From an uncultured Eubacteriales bacterium (lineage in GTDB: Bacteria > Bacillota > Clostridia > Oscillospirales > Oscillospiraceae), in contig URAZ01000010.1 in assembly GCA_900545925.1 (NCBI GenBank), positions 21,486-85,485 of the forward strand: DNA of 64,000 nucleotides, read 5' to 3'. The translations under genes were made by a program, and so were the position numbers. Of the stretch, positions 8,261 to 17,807 are shown piece after piece (the first letter of the stretch is position 1; each line of letters opens with the position of its first letter). The notes under the pieces were generated by a model. It worked only from the letters and a program-made list of their open reading frames with translations, was not told the origin of the DNA and did not search any database.

Positions 8261-9445
8261 ATGCAATTCCAGAAAAAACGTTGTGTTGCCATGCTCCTGG
8301 CAGGTGGTCAGGGCAGCCGTCTGATGGTCCTGACGGAAAACACGGCCAAGCCTGCCGTCCCGTTCGGCGGCAAGTACCGCATCATTGATTTCCCACTTTC
8401 CAACTGCGTAAACTCCAAAATCGATACGGTCGGCATCCTGACACAGTATCAGCCGCTTGAACTGAACGAGTACATCGGCAACGGTCAGCCGTGGGGCCTG
8501 AACTCTTCGCACGGTGGCGTGCAGGTTCTGCCGCCCTATGCCAAGAGCAAGAATTCCGAGTGGTATAAGGGTACGGCCAACGCCATCTATCAAAATATCC
8601 CTTTTATTGAGCGCTATAACCCCGATAACGTGCTGATCCTGTCCGGCGACCACATCTATAAGATGGACTATGCTGCTATGCTTCGTTTCCACGAGCAGCA
8701 TGATTCAGACTGTACCATCGCCGTGCGTGAGGTCCCGCTCAAGGAAGCGTCCCGCTTCGGTATCATGAATACACGCGAGGATGGCTCTATCTATGAATTT
8801 GAAGAGAAGCCCAAGAAGCCCAAGAGCACCAACGCATCCATGGGCATCTACGTCTTCAAGTGGAGTGTCCTGAAAGCTTTCCTAGAGGCGGACGAGGCCG
8901 ACCGTACCAGCGAAAATGACTTCGGAAAAAATGTCATCCCTGCCATTCTGAACGCGGGCCATAAGCTTTTCGCCTATCGTTTTGAGGGCTATTGGAAGGA
9001 TGTCGGCACGATCTCCAGTCTCTGGGAGGCCAACATGGATCTGCTCGGCAAGCATCCGGCGTTTGACATTTACGGTACTGCCGGTCATAAGATTTATGCC
9101 AGAAATCAGGCAATGCCGTCAAGCTATATTGCAAAATCTGCCGAGATTCGGGAAAGTTTCGTCGCTGAGGGCTGCAACATTGAGGGCTGCATTACGCACT
9201 CCATTATCTCCACTGGCTGCACTGTCGGCAAGGGAGTGGAAATTACCGACAGCGTGATCATGCCGGACGTAACCATCGAAAACGGTGCGGTTGTCCGCAG
9301 CGCCATCATCGCCGAGGGCTGCCATATCAAGGCCGGCGCCCGCGTGGGCGATTACGTTGAGGGCGAGGAACGGAAGATCAGCGTGATTGGCAAGGATAAG
9401 ACCATCGCCGAGGGCACCGTGATCGATGCCGGCGCGATCGTATAA
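8261..9445 (+). CDS. glgC: Glucose-1-phosphate adenylyltransferase
   Basis: A 394-residue ADP-glucose pyrophosphorylase catalytic subunit. The nucleotidyltransferase signature MLLAGGQGSRL and AKPAVPFGGKYRIIDF is at the N-terminus, YKMDY and the substrate region FEEKP(K) follow, and the C-terminal third forms left-handed beta-helix hexapeptide repeats. It makes ADP-glucose, the donor for GlgA. GGAGGAG precedes the ATG. It is followed 23 bases later by glgD, the usual Firmicutes pairing. Confidence 0.96.
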   Translation: MQFQKKRCVAMLLAGGQGSRLMVLTENTAKPAVPFGGKYRIIDFPLSNCVNSKIDTVGILTQYQPLELNEYIGNGQPWGLNSSHGGVQVLPPYAKSKNSEWYKGTANAIYQNIPFIERYNPDNVLILSGDHIYKMDYAAMLRFHEQHDSDCTIAVREVPLKEASRFGIMNTREDGSIYEFEEKPKKPKSTNASMGIYVFKWSVLKAFLEADEADRTSENDFGKNVIPAILNAGHKLFAYRFEGYWKDVGTISSLWEANMDLLGKHPAFDIYGTAGHKIYARNQAMPSSYIAKSAEIRESFVAEGCNIEGCITHSIISTGCTVGKGVEITDSVIMPDVTIENGAVVRSAIIAEGCHIKAGARVGDYVEGEERKISVIGKDKTIAEGTVIDAGAIV

Positions 9446-9468
9446 GTAAGAGAGAGGGGGATACGAAC

Positions 9469-10581
9469 ATGGAAGCAATGGGCATTATTTTCTCCAATAT
9501 CTATGACAGCAGCATGGGTGAGTTAACCCGTGAGCGGACTTCGGCCTCTATCCCGTTCGGCAGCCGCTACCGCCAGATCGACTTTGCCCTGTCCAATATG
9601 GCAAACTCCAAGATCAGCAACATCGGCATTGTCACAAAATATAATTATCAGTCTCTGATGGATCATCTCGGCAACTGCGAGGAGTGGGATCTCAAACTGG
9701 GCGAGGGCGTCCGGTTTTTGCCCCCGTATGCCACCGGTCATACCGGGGCATACCGCGGTAAGCTTGAGGCGCTTCAGACCGCCATGCCGGTTCTCGGCCG
9801 CTGCGACGCTGAGTATGTCGTGCTGTCCGATACAACTGTCCTCTGCGCAATCAATTTTGCAGCGGTCCTCGAAGAGCATATTGCTTCCGGCTGTGATATC
9901 ACAGTCATCGCCAAAGCAGGCCGCGCCAACGGCAAGACACGTCAGCCGCTGGCTGTTAAGCTTGGAGACGACGGTAAGATTGTCGATTTGGCTGTTGACT
10001 ATTGTGCGCCGGAGGATTATCTGGTCGGCATGAGCATGTTCATCATGCGCCGTGATAAACTCATTCAGGTCATCCGCGAGATGGTCCCGCACGGAAAATA
10101 CCATCTCGAACGGGATTTCATCCTGCCGGAGTACAACGCGGGCAATCTGAAGGTCAATGTCTATCCGTTCCATAACGTCGCCCTGTTCAATCAGAGCGTG
10201 GACGAGTATTTTGTCAATAACATGAAGCTGCTCGACGCTGATGTGCGCCGCAGCCTCTTCCGCAGCGAGATCCCCATTTATACGAAGGTTCGAGACGCTG
10301 TCCCGACGCTGTTCGGCTACCACGGACAGGCGGCAAACTGCCTGATTGCCGACGGCTGCCATCTGTTCGGCAAGGCGGAAAACTCTGTGATCTTCCGTGA
10401 GGTTGACATTGAAGACGGCGCAGAGGTTCGAGATTCGATTGTTATGCAGGGAAGCAAAATCGGTGCGGGTGCATCGATTCGATACTGCATTCTTGATAAA
10501 AATGTCACTATCCGTCCGGGCACGAAGCTGCTCGGCTCGATTGACCACCCGCTTGTGGTCGATAAAGGAGATACCGTATGA
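9469..10581 (+). CDS. glgD: Glucose-1-phosphate adenylyltransferase subunit GlgD
   Basis: A 370-residue paralogue of GlgC. It keeps the overall fold (IPFGSRYRQIDFALSNMANSKI, C-terminal hexapeptide repeats) but lacks the GGxGxRL pyrophosphorylase loop: the N-terminus reads MGIIFSNIYDSSMGEL. In Firmicutes GlgD is a non-catalytic partner that forms a hetero-oligomer with GlgC. AGAGAGGGGG precedes the ATG. Its last codons overlap the glgA start by four bases (ATGA), implying translational coupling. Confidence 0.94.
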   Translation: MEAMGIIFSNIYDSSMGELTRERTSASIPFGSRYRQIDFALSNMANSKISNIGIVTKYNYQSLMDHLGNCEEWDLKLGEGVRFLPPYATGHTGAYRGKLEALQTAMPVLGRCDAEYVVLSDTTVLCAINFAAVLEEHIASGCDITVIAKAGRANGKTRQPLAVKLGDDGKIVDLAVDYCAPEDYLVGMSMFIMRRDKLIQVIREMVPHGKYHLERDFILPEYNAGNLKVNVYPFHNVALFNQSVDEYFVNNMKLLDADVRRSLFRSEIPIYTKVRDAVPTLFGYHGQAANCLIADGCHLFGKAENSVIFREVDIEDGAEVRDSIVMQGSKIGAGASIRYCILDKNVTIRPGTKLLGSIDHPLVVDKGDTV

Positions 10582-12014
10582 AAATCGCAGTAGTTGCCTC
10601 TGAGGCTGCGCCGTTCGTCAAGACTGGCGGCCTCGGCGACGTGATGCAGGCACTCCCGCTTGCACTTTCCAAGCAGAAAAACACCTATGTCAGCCTGTTT
10701 GTCCCGTATTACAGCCAGATCAAATATTCCGGCAAGTGGCAGACAGAATTTTTAGGCGCGTTTGATGTTCCGCTTGCATGGCGGCGGGAATATGTCGGTA
10801 TTTTCCGCTTCAAGACCCGCCGCAAGAAGCTTCAGATCTATTTCATCGATAACGAGCATTATTTCAACCGCGGCGGCATTTACGGCTTTGCCGATGACGG
10901 TGAGCGCTACGCCTATTTCAGCAAGGCTGTCCTTGCGGCGATGAACTATCTCGAATTCCGGCCCGACGTCGTCAGCTGCCACGACTGGCAGGCGGCTCTC
11001 ATCCCGCTGCTGCTGAAGACGGAATACCGCGGCTGTTTCCCAGATACGAAGAGCGTGTTCACCATCCATAATATCGAATATCAGGGCAAGTGTAATCTGC
11101 AGTTCAACTATGACGTGCTGGGCCTTGGCGCAGGCTGCGACGAGATTCTCCGCTTTGACGACTGCACGAACTTTATGAAGTCTGCCATCGTCACAGCTGA
11201 CCGTGTGACGACCGTTTCCGAGACCTATGCACAGGAACTGCGCTACCCATACTATTCCCACGGGCTTGACGGTGTACTGCAAAACAGAGGCTCTGACTTT
11301 TCTGGTATCACCAACGGCATTGATATGCAAGTGTTTGACCCTGCAAAGATGGACTCTATCGCGCAGAATTATACCGCAAAGACACTCCGCGAAGGCAAGA
11401 CAACCAATAAGCTTGCGCTTCAGCAGCGCGTTGGTCTGCCGGAGGATCAGGATGTGGCTGTTCTGGCGATGGTCACACGTCTGGTCGGGCACAAAGGCAT
11501 CGATCTTCTATGCTACATTGCCGAGCGCCTGATCCAGCGACGCATGCAGCTTGTCATCATCGGTACAGGTGAGGAGAAGTACGAATGGTACTTAAACACC
11601 CTGCGCGACCGGTTTGGAGACAAGGTTTCTGTTAATCTGCTTTTTGACGGCGGACTTGCAAATCTTGTCTACGCGGCGTCTGACCTGTATCTTATGCCGT
11701 CAAAATCCGAACCCTGCGGCCTGTCGCAGCTGATTGCCATGCGTATGGGATCCGTTCCGGTCGTAAACGCAACGGGCGGCCTCAAGGATACGGTCTGGCC
11801 GTATAACGAAGCGGATGAAACCGGGCGCGGCTTTACTTTCCAGAGTTACAACGCGGACGATTTTCTTGCTGCCATTGACCGCGCGCTTGCACTATACTAT
11901 AATGAGCCGGCAAAATGGCTGCGACTCGCTGAAAACGATATGGCAGTCGATTCCAGCTGGGATATCCCGGCACAGAAATACATGGCGCTGTTCCAGAACA
12001 TTTGCGGACAGTGA
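10578..12014 (+). CDS. glgA: Glycogen synthase (ADP-glucose)
   Basis: A 478-residue GT5 glycogen synthase. The N-terminal ADP-glucose-binding motif KTGGLGDVM (residues 15-23) and the C-terminal SKSEPCGLSQLIAMRMGSVPVV region with the conserved EPCGL are clear, as is GGLKDTV. It extends alpha-1,4-glucan chains using ADP-glucose made by GlgC/GlgD. Length is normal for the family. The start overlaps the glgD stop, and AAAGGAGATACC gives the ribosome site. Confidence 0.96.
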   Translation: MKIAVVASEAAPFVKTGGLGDVMQALPLALSKQKNTYVSLFVPYYSQIKYSGKWQTEFLGAFDVPLAWRREYVGIFRFKTRRKKLQIYFIDNEHYFNRGGIYGFADDGERYAYFSKAVLAAMNYLEFRPDVVSCHDWQAALIPLLLKTEYRGCFPDTKSVFTIHNIEYQGKCNLQFNYDVLGLGAGCDEILRFDDCTNFMKSAIVTADRVTTVSETYAQELRYPYYSHGLDGVLQNRGSDFSGITNGIDMQVFDPAKMDSIAQNYTAKTLREGKTTNKLALQQRVGLPEDQDVAVLAMVTRLVGHKGIDLLCYIAERLIQRRMQLVIIGTGEEKYEWYLNTLRDRFGDKVSVNLLFDGGLANLVYAASDLYLMPSKSEPCGLSQLIAMRMGSVPVVNATGGLKDTVWPYNEADETGRGFTFQSYNADDFLAAIDRALALYYNEPAKWLRLAENDMAVDSSWDIPAQKYMALFQNICGQ

Positions 12015-12056
12015 GGCAAGTAAAAGACACTTAGATAGAAAAAGGATATATAAGCA

Positions 12057-14453
12057 ATGACAAAAGAGAACCTTCTTCAGCACCTGCAGGAATGCTGTGA
12101 CCGGATGTTTGGCTGTTCACTCGAAATGGCGACGGAAAAGCAGGTCTACCGCGCTGTATGCGTCGCTGTGCGTGAACTTCTGGAGGATGACCGCCGTGCG
12201 TTTGTCGAACAGACGCGTGCAGAACAGCGCAAACAGGTCTATTACATGTCGATGGAATTTCTGGTCGGCACGAGTCTGCGCAACAACCTGTACAACATGG
12301 GGCTTCTGGAGCCAGCAGGGGAGATCCTGCATGATCTCGGCTTCAGCCTGGAAAGCCTCTGCGCGCTTGAGCCGGATGCCGGACTTGGCAACGGCGGTTT
12401 GGGCCGTTTGGCCTCCTGCTATATGGATGCGGCGACCGGCCTGAATTATCCTGTAACCGGTTTCTCCATCCGCTATGAATTTGGCATCTTCCGTCAGAAG
12501 ATCGTAGACGGCTGGCAGATGGAGTTCCCGGACAACTGGCTCGAAATGGGCGATGTGTGGCTGCATACCCGCAAGGACGACGCTGTGGAGGTTCGTTTCG
12601 GCGGGCAAGTGCATGAGTGGATGGACGGCGACAAGTTCAAAACTGCCCAGACCGGCTATCAGTCTGTCATTGCTGTGCCCCACGATCTGTACATTTCCGG
12701 TTACGGCTCAAAAGCAGTCAACAAGCTGACCCTATGGAGCGCCAGTATGCCGCAAAGCTTTGACATGAATGCGTTCTCACGCGGCGATTATGTCCGCGCG
12801 CTTGAGCAGAACACCATGGCTGAGGCGATTTCAAAGGTTCTCTATCCGGCGGACGACCATATCAACGGCAAGCGCCTGCGCCTGCGCCAGCAGTATCTGT
12901 TGGTGTCTAGTTCGTTGCAGTCGATTTTGAATGAGCATCTGAAAAATTACCATACACTTGATAATCTGGCCGATAAGGTCGCTGTGCATATCAACGATAC
13001 ACACCCGGCACTCTGTGTGCCCGAACTTATGCGGCTACTGGTTGACGAGCACGACTACGGCTGGGAACGCGCGTGGGAGATCACCTGTGCGACGCTTTCC
13101 TATACCAACCATACCGTCATGGCCGAGGCGCTTGAGCGTTGGCCGGTCGATCTATTCCGGGAGCAGCTGCCGCGCATTTACGCCGTCTGCCAGGAGATCA
13201 ATCGCCGCCTTATGGAAAAGCTGCACTGCGTCTACCCAAACGATCCCGGCAAGTGGGACTACATGGCCGCTGTTACAAACAGCGAGGTCCGCATGGCGAA
13301 TTTGTGTTTGGCCTGCTGCCATAAGATCAACGGCGTTTCACAGCTGCACACGGAGATTCTTGAAAAAACCATTTTCCGGGATTATTACAATCTCGATCAC
13401 AGCCGCTTCCTGAACATCACCAACGGCATTGCGTACCGCCGCTGGCTGTGCCAGTCGAACCCGGCGCTGACCGGCTATCTGCAATCCCTCATCGGCGACG
13501 GCTTCCTGAAGGATGCGAATGCACTCGAGGCGCTGCTCCAATACCGCGACAATGCGGATGTTTTGGAAAATCTGCAGGCCATCAAGCGCAAGAATAAGGT
13601 ACGCCTTGCCGCCTATATTGCGGAGCACAACGGCATCAACGTTGACCCGGATTCGATCTTCGATGTGCAGGTTAAGCGCCTGCATGAATATAAGCGCCAG
13701 CTGCTGAATGTTCTGCATATCCTGACGCTTTACAATGACATCAAGGATCACCCGGAAAAGCCGGTCTACCCGCAGACGTTTATCTTTGCGGCCAAGGCTT
13801 CCGCAGGCTATTATCTGGCCAAGCAGATCATTTCGCTTATTGTCGCCGTTTCCAATCTTGTGAACTCCGACCCGCAGGTGCAGAACAAGCTCAAGGTGGT
13901 CTTCATCGAAGACTATAAAGTCTCGCTGGCGGAGATCATTATCCCCGCGGCCGATCTGTCCGAGCAGATCTCTGTTGCGGGTAAGGAAGCCTCCGGCACC
14001 AGCAATATGAAGCTGATGATCAACGGCGCGGTCACGCTCGGCACGCTCGACGGCGCGAATGTCGAGATCCGCGAACGCGTGGGTGATGAAAACATGTTCC
14101 TGTTCGGCATGACGGCTGACGAGGTACAGGCGCTCTGGCAGCGCGGCTATGATCCGCGCCAGTTCCTGACGCCGGAACTTGACAGAGTCCTGCAAATGCT
14201 GACCTCCGGCGTACTGGGGCAGCGCTTCGATGATGTTGCCGCTTCGCTCCTGACACCGCGCTTCGGCGCAGCGGACAGCTACATGACTGTCGCGGACTTT
14301 GCAAGTTATAAGGCTGCTAAGGCGCATGCAGTCGAGATCTATCAGGATCGCACCCGCTTTGCAAAAATGTCTCTCACGAACATTGCCAGAGCCGGTATTT
14401 TCTCCTCTGACCGCTCGGTCAAGCAGTATGCCAAGGAAATCTGGAATCTGTAA
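12057..14453 (+). CDS. glgP: Glycogen/starch phosphorylase
   Basis: A 798-residue GT35 phosphorylase. The pyridoxal-phosphate Lys region EASGTSNMKLMINGA is near residue 645, and YYMSMEFLVG and GNGGLGRLASC mark the N-terminal domain. It releases glucose-1-phosphate from glycogen ends, so the operon encodes both storage and release. An AAAAAGGA site lies 12 bases before the start. A perfect hairpin without a U-tract follows the gene, so read-through into the GH13 gene is expected. Confidence 0.96.
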   Translation: MTKENLLQHLQECCDRMFGCSLEMATEKQVYRAVCVAVRELLEDDRRAFVEQTRAEQRKQVYYMSMEFLVGTSLRNNLYNMGLLEPAGEILHDLGFSLESLCALEPDAGLGNGGLGRLASCYMDAATGLNYPVTGFSIRYEFGIFRQKIVDGWQMEFPDNWLEMGDVWLHTRKDDAVEVRFGGQVHEWMDGDKFKTAQTGYQSVIAVPHDLYISGYGSKAVNKLTLWSASMPQSFDMNAFSRGDYVRALEQNTMAEAISKVLYPADDHINGKRLRLRQQYLLVSSSLQSILNEHLKNYHTLDNLADKVAVHINDTHPALCVPELMRLLVDEHDYGWERAWEITCATLSYTNHTVMAEALERWPVDLFREQLPRIYAVCQEINRRLMEKLHCVYPNDPGKWDYMAAVTNSEVRMANLCLACCHKINGVSQLHTEILEKTIFRDYYNLDHSRFLNITNGIAYRRWLCQSNPALTGYLQSLIGDGFLKDANALEALLQYRDNADVLENLQAIKRKNKVRLAAYIAEHNGINVDPDSIFDVQVKRLHEYKRQLLNVLHILTLYNDIKDHPEKPVYPQTFIFAAKASAGYYLAKQIISLIVAVSNLVNSDPQVQNKLKVVFIEDYKVSLAEIIIPAADLSEQISVAGKEASGTSNMKLMINGAVTLGTLDGANVEIRERVGDENMFLFGMTADEVQALWQRGYDPRQFLTPELDRVLQMLTSGVLGQRFDDVAASLLTPRFGAADSYMTVADFASYKAAKAHAVEIYQDRTRFAKMSLTNIARAGIFSSDRSVKQYAKEIWNL

Positions 14454-14472
14454 TTCCCGCAGAAAATATTCT

Positions 14473-14503
14473 GAAGGGGCCGACAAGGAGCGTCGGCCCC
14501 TTC
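14473..14503 (+). other. Intercistronic hairpin after glgP
   Basis: A perfect 12-bp stem (GAAGGGGCCGAC at 14473-14484, complement at 14492-14503) with a 7-base loop, AAGGAGC. No U-run follows, and the next gene starts 5 bases later, so this does not look like a simple terminator. The only purine-rich AAGGAG near the next start is in the loop. Confidence 0.6.
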
Positions 14504-14507
14504 CCTG

Positions 14508-16355
14508 ATGAAATGGACGGTACGCCACATGAGAATTCTATTCGACAGCAAGCTTTCGCAGTTCAAAACGCCCTTCGGAACGCTCAAAAAGCAGGAGGTC
14601 TGCACGCTGCACATCATGATCCCGTGCTCCTGCCGTACAACGGCGGTCTGCCTCGTTTTGCAGGCGGAAAACGGTGCGGAACTGCGCCGTGTCCCGTTTG
14701 CAAAGCAGTTGGACGATACGCTCTACGATACCTGGGGCGGGGAACTGACGATTTCCAATGCCGGACTGTATTTCTATTACTTCCATATCACCACGCAGGA
14801 CGGCGCGTTCCGCCTGTTCAAGCAGGGCGAAAGCGACACGAACATGGAAGACGGCGGCCTCTGGCAGCTCAGTGTCCTGGAGGACAAATTTCCCGTCCCG
14901 GATGACTGTGCGGGCGCGGTCATGTATCAGATCTTCCCAGATCGTTTTTATCAGGCCGGAGCCTGTGATCTGGCCGGGAAGATCGAGCCATACTGGGTGC
15001 ATGAGAACAAGGACGATGTGCCGGTCTATCTGCCGGATGCCAACGGCGAGGTTCTCAATAATGACTTTTACGGCGGAAATCTGAACGGTATCCGCGAAAA
15101 GCTGCCGCATCTGCATGAACTCGGTGTCGAACTCCTATACCTCAATCCGATTTTCTATGCATGGTCGACGCACCGGTACGATACCTGCGATTACAAGCGC
15201 ATTGACCCCATGCTCGGTACAGAGGAGGATTTCCGCGCGCTCTGCAACGCGGCGCATGCGCTGGGGATGAAGGTCATTCTCGACGGCGTATTCAGCCACG
15301 TCGGCAGCCGCAGCGCCTATTTCCAGCAGGCAATTCACGACCCGGCCTCGCCGTACCGCGGCTGGTTCCGGTTCAAGCAGTATCCGAATGTTTACGACAG
15401 CTGGTGGGGGATCACGACGCTGCCGTGTGTCGATAAGATGAACCCGGATTATATGGACTATATCATTGACAGTGACGACAGTGTCGTCGCCCGCTGGCTG
15501 ATGCTTGGCGCGGACGGCTGGCGGCTGGACGTTGTCGACGAGCTGCCGGACGCATTTCTGGCGCGTCTGCGTGCGCGTATCCGTCAGGTCAAGCCGGACG
15601 CGCTTCTTATTGGTGAGGTCTGGGAGGATGCGTCCAACAAAATTGCATATGACTGCCGCCGCCGATATTTTACCGACCGGCAGTTGGATTCTGTTATGAA
15701 TTACCCATGGCAGAAGGCTATCCTCCGCTATGTGCGCGGCGAGGACGACGGGACAGGGCTCGGCGCGTCTATCCGCACGATCGCGGAGAATTATCCGCCC
15801 GATGTGCTGCAAACTGTGATGAATATTCTGTCCACGCACGACACCCCGCGCGCCATCAACGCGATTCTCGACCCGCGCGACGGCGACCGCGCGGAGCTGG
15901 CCCGGCGGCACTTTACAGCGGAGCAGCTTGCAGAAGGGAAAAAACGCCTTAAAATGGCGGCGTTTCTGCAGTTCATGCTTCCCGGTATGCCGTGCATCTA
16001 TTACGGTGACGAGGCGGGCATGACCGGCTACCGCGACCCGTTCAACCGCGCATATTATCCGTGGGGCAGGGAAGACGGAAATCTGGTTTCATTCTATCAA
16101 TCGCTGGCGCGTGTTAAAAAAAGCACGCCCGCTTTGCGGCGCGGTACAGTTCTTGTATTGGAAGCAGGCGGCGGACGGATGATGCTCCTGCGGCAGTACG
16201 AGGGCAAAAACGTGGCGGTTTGCTGCAATCGCTCGGAAAATCCATGGACGCTTCCGCATAGCGGAACGATCCTCCTTGGCGGTGGCATCGCCGAATATAC
16301 CGGCGAAACCCTCACCCTTGGGCAGAATGGATTCTGCGCCATGGAGCGTAAATAA
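14508..16355 (+). CDS. GH13 alpha-glycosidase (neopullulanase / cyclomaltodextrinase type)
   Basis: A 615-residue alpha-amylase-family enzyme. An N-terminal beta domain (about 1-120) is followed by MYQIFPDRFYQAG, typical of neopullulanase/cyclomaltodextrinase relatives. The catalytic set is DGWRLDVVDELPD (nucleophile), IGEVWEDASNK (acid/base) and LSTHDTPR. No secretion signal is visible, so it probably trims maltodextrins inside the cell after GlgP. The start is uncertain: 14508 and 14529 (MRILFDS) are both in frame and neither has a well-spaced ribosome site. Last gene of the glycogen operon. Confidence 0.88.
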   Translation: MKWTVRHMRILFDSKLSQFKTPFGTLKKQEVCTLHIMIPCSCRTTAVCLVLQAENGAELRRVPFAKQLDDTLYDTWGGELTISNAGLYFYYFHITTQDGAFRLFKQGESDTNMEDGGLWQLSVLEDKFPVPDDCAGAVMYQIFPDRFYQAGACDLAGKIEPYWVHENKDDVPVYLPDANGEVLNNDFYGGNLNGIREKLPHLHELGVELLYLNPIFYAWSTHRYDTCDYKRIDPMLGTEEDFRALCNAAHALGMKVILDGVFSHVGSRSAYFQQAIHDPASPYRGWFRFKQYPNVYDSWWGITTLPCVDKMNPDYMDYIIDSDDSVVARWLMLGADGWRLDVVDELPDAFLARLRARIRQVKPDALLIGEVWEDASNKIAYDCRRRYFTDRQLDSVMNYPWQKAILRYVRGEDDGTGLGASIRTIAENYPPDVLQTVMNILSTHDTPRAINAILDPRDGDRAELARRHFTAEQLAEGKKRLKMAAFLQFMLPGMPCIYYGDEAGMTGYRDPFNRAYYPWGREDGNLVSFYQSLARVKKSTPALRRGTVLVLEAGGGRMMLLRQYEGKNVAVCCNRSENPWTLPHSGTILLGGGIAEYTGETLTLGQNGFCAMERK

Positions 16356-16371
16356 AAAGAATTATAACAGG

Positions 16372-16407
16372 AAAGAGGCGCTGATATGCAAATATCAGCG
16401 CCTCTTT
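16372..16407. terminator. Bidirectional terminator
   Basis: A perfect stem of 14 or more bases (AAAGAGGCGCTGATAT / ATATCAGCGCCTCTTT) with A-rich and T-rich flanks, lying between the convergent GH13 and MATE genes. It can end both transcripts. Confidence 0.85.
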
Positions 16408-16431
16408 CTGTATGTAGTTCTAAGAATGTTT

Positions 16432-17778
16432 TTAAGATTCTACCGTTAAATTCCGCAGCCAAATATATTTTTTGTATCTTGGCAGTAAAAACGGGAATTT
16501 GACGATCTCATCGGCACACATGACCATATAAACGACCATGACCGGCCAGCGGAACACAAAGCAGCCCAAAGCAGAGATCGGAAGCGCCAGGCACCACGTT
16601 GCAATCAATACGCTGACCGCATCGTATTTTGCATCTCCGCCTGCCGGAAAAACGCCGCATGTAAAGATTGCGTTGAACGAGTACGCAAACATGTAGAGCA
16701 CATTGTATGCAAGCATTTGAATCAGATAATGCTGTGCGGCTGGCTCCAGAACATAGAAGTGATAGATCAGTGGGCCGATAACGCACAGCAGAGTTGCATT
16801 TGCAAAGCCGCAGAGAAGCGCGATGATCCAGAAGCGCTTGCCATATTCCTTTGCCTTCTCAAACAGGTTCTGCCCCAGAAGCGTGCCGAGCATGACGCCG
16901 GCGCCGTTGGCAAAGCCTTGGCTCAGACACTGGATCAGGCTTGTTGCCACATTCGTGACTGAATAGGCGGCAGTAGCATCTGTTCCCATGTGGCCGATAA
17001 TGACCGAGTGCGCGACAATGCTGAGTCCCCAACTCAGGGAACTTGCCAGCATCGGAAATGCGATGCGTAGCATATCCTTTTCCAGACGGGGCGAGAAAAA
17101 GCGAAGACTCCGACTGTTGGGGTGAATGCGTCCCTTTTGATAAGAGGCTGCGACACACCAGCAAAGAGCAATTACCTCAACTGCAATCGTAGAATAGGCG
17201 GAACCGTTTGCGCCCAGCGCCGGGAGTTTGCCCGCGCCGTAGATTAGAAAATAATCTGCGGTCATGTCCACCACGACGGTAACAGCGGAGATCCAAACGC
17301 TGACTTTGGCTCTGCCATCAACTTTCATCAGCATCAGATAGCACTGTGAGGCGCCCTGAAATAAATAAGAAAAGCTGACGATGCGCAGATAGCTTGCGCC
17401 AATGGCAATCAAGTCCTGCTCGTCCGTAAATACGGTCATAAGGTGTTCCGGAAGAAAGAATGCCAGCAAGAAGAAAATAACGGTCAGTACCAGTACATAA
17501 CGCAGCGCCATGCTCAGCAGGTTCCGTACAGTGTCAAAATCGCCTTTTCCATAATACTGTGCGACCAGCACGCCTATCGCGCCAACAATCGCGCCAATAA
17601 AAAGGGAAAGCACAAAGGATACCTGATTGGCAAGCGACACAGCGGCAATGGATTCTTGTGTCAGTCGGCCGAGCATCAAGGCGTCTGACGCGCCAACCAG
17701 CGCGTTCAAAAGCCACTGCAGTGCAAAGGGAATCGCCAGAGACATCAATTCCTTGCGGAACTGCTTGTCTGCATGCAT
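16432..17778 (-). CDS. MATE family efflux transporter
   Basis: A 448-residue polytopic membrane protein with about 12 hydrophobic segments and the two-half repeat of MATE transporters. The N-terminus (LMSLAIPFALQWLLNALV; ASDALMLGRLTQESIAAVSLANQ) fits the family. MATE proteins export drugs or metabolites using Na+ or H+ gradients; the substrate is unknown. The start at 17778 has GAGGAG seven bases upstream; ATG 17793 is an alternative, and a TTG at 17811 overlaps the upstream stop but lacks a site. Last gene of the leftward glycoside operon, which may indicate export of an aglycone or by-product. Confidence 0.88.
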   Translation of the reverse strand: MHADKQFRKELMSLAIPFALQWLLNALVGASDALMLGRLTQESIAAVSLANQVSFVLSLFIGAIVGAIGVLVAQYYGKGDFDTVRNLLSMALRYVLVLTVIFFLLAFFLPEHLMTVFTDEQDLIAIGASYLRIVSFSYLFQGASQCYLMLMKVDGRAKVSVWISAVTVVVDMTADYFLIYGAGKLPALGANGSAYSTIAVEVIALCWCVAASYQKGRIHPNSRSLRFFSPRLEKDMLRIAFPMLASSLSWGLSIVAHSVIIGHMGTDATAAYSVTNVATSLIQCLSQGFANGAGVMLGTLLGQNLFEKAKEYGKRFWIIALLCGFANATLLCVIGPLIYHFYVLEPAAQHYLIQMLAYNVLYMFAYSFNAIFTCGVFPAGGDAKYDAVSVLIATWCLALPISALGCFVFRWPVMVVYMVMCADEIVKFPFLLPRYKKYIWLRNLTVES

Positions 17779-17807
17779 ACAAATACTCCTCATAGCATTT
17801 TCTCCGA

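Noticed and set aside
6659..8701. A 680-codon open frame on the minus strand
   Set aside because: Antisense to glgB and the start of glgC, both of which show full catalytic motifs. No domain or start signal.
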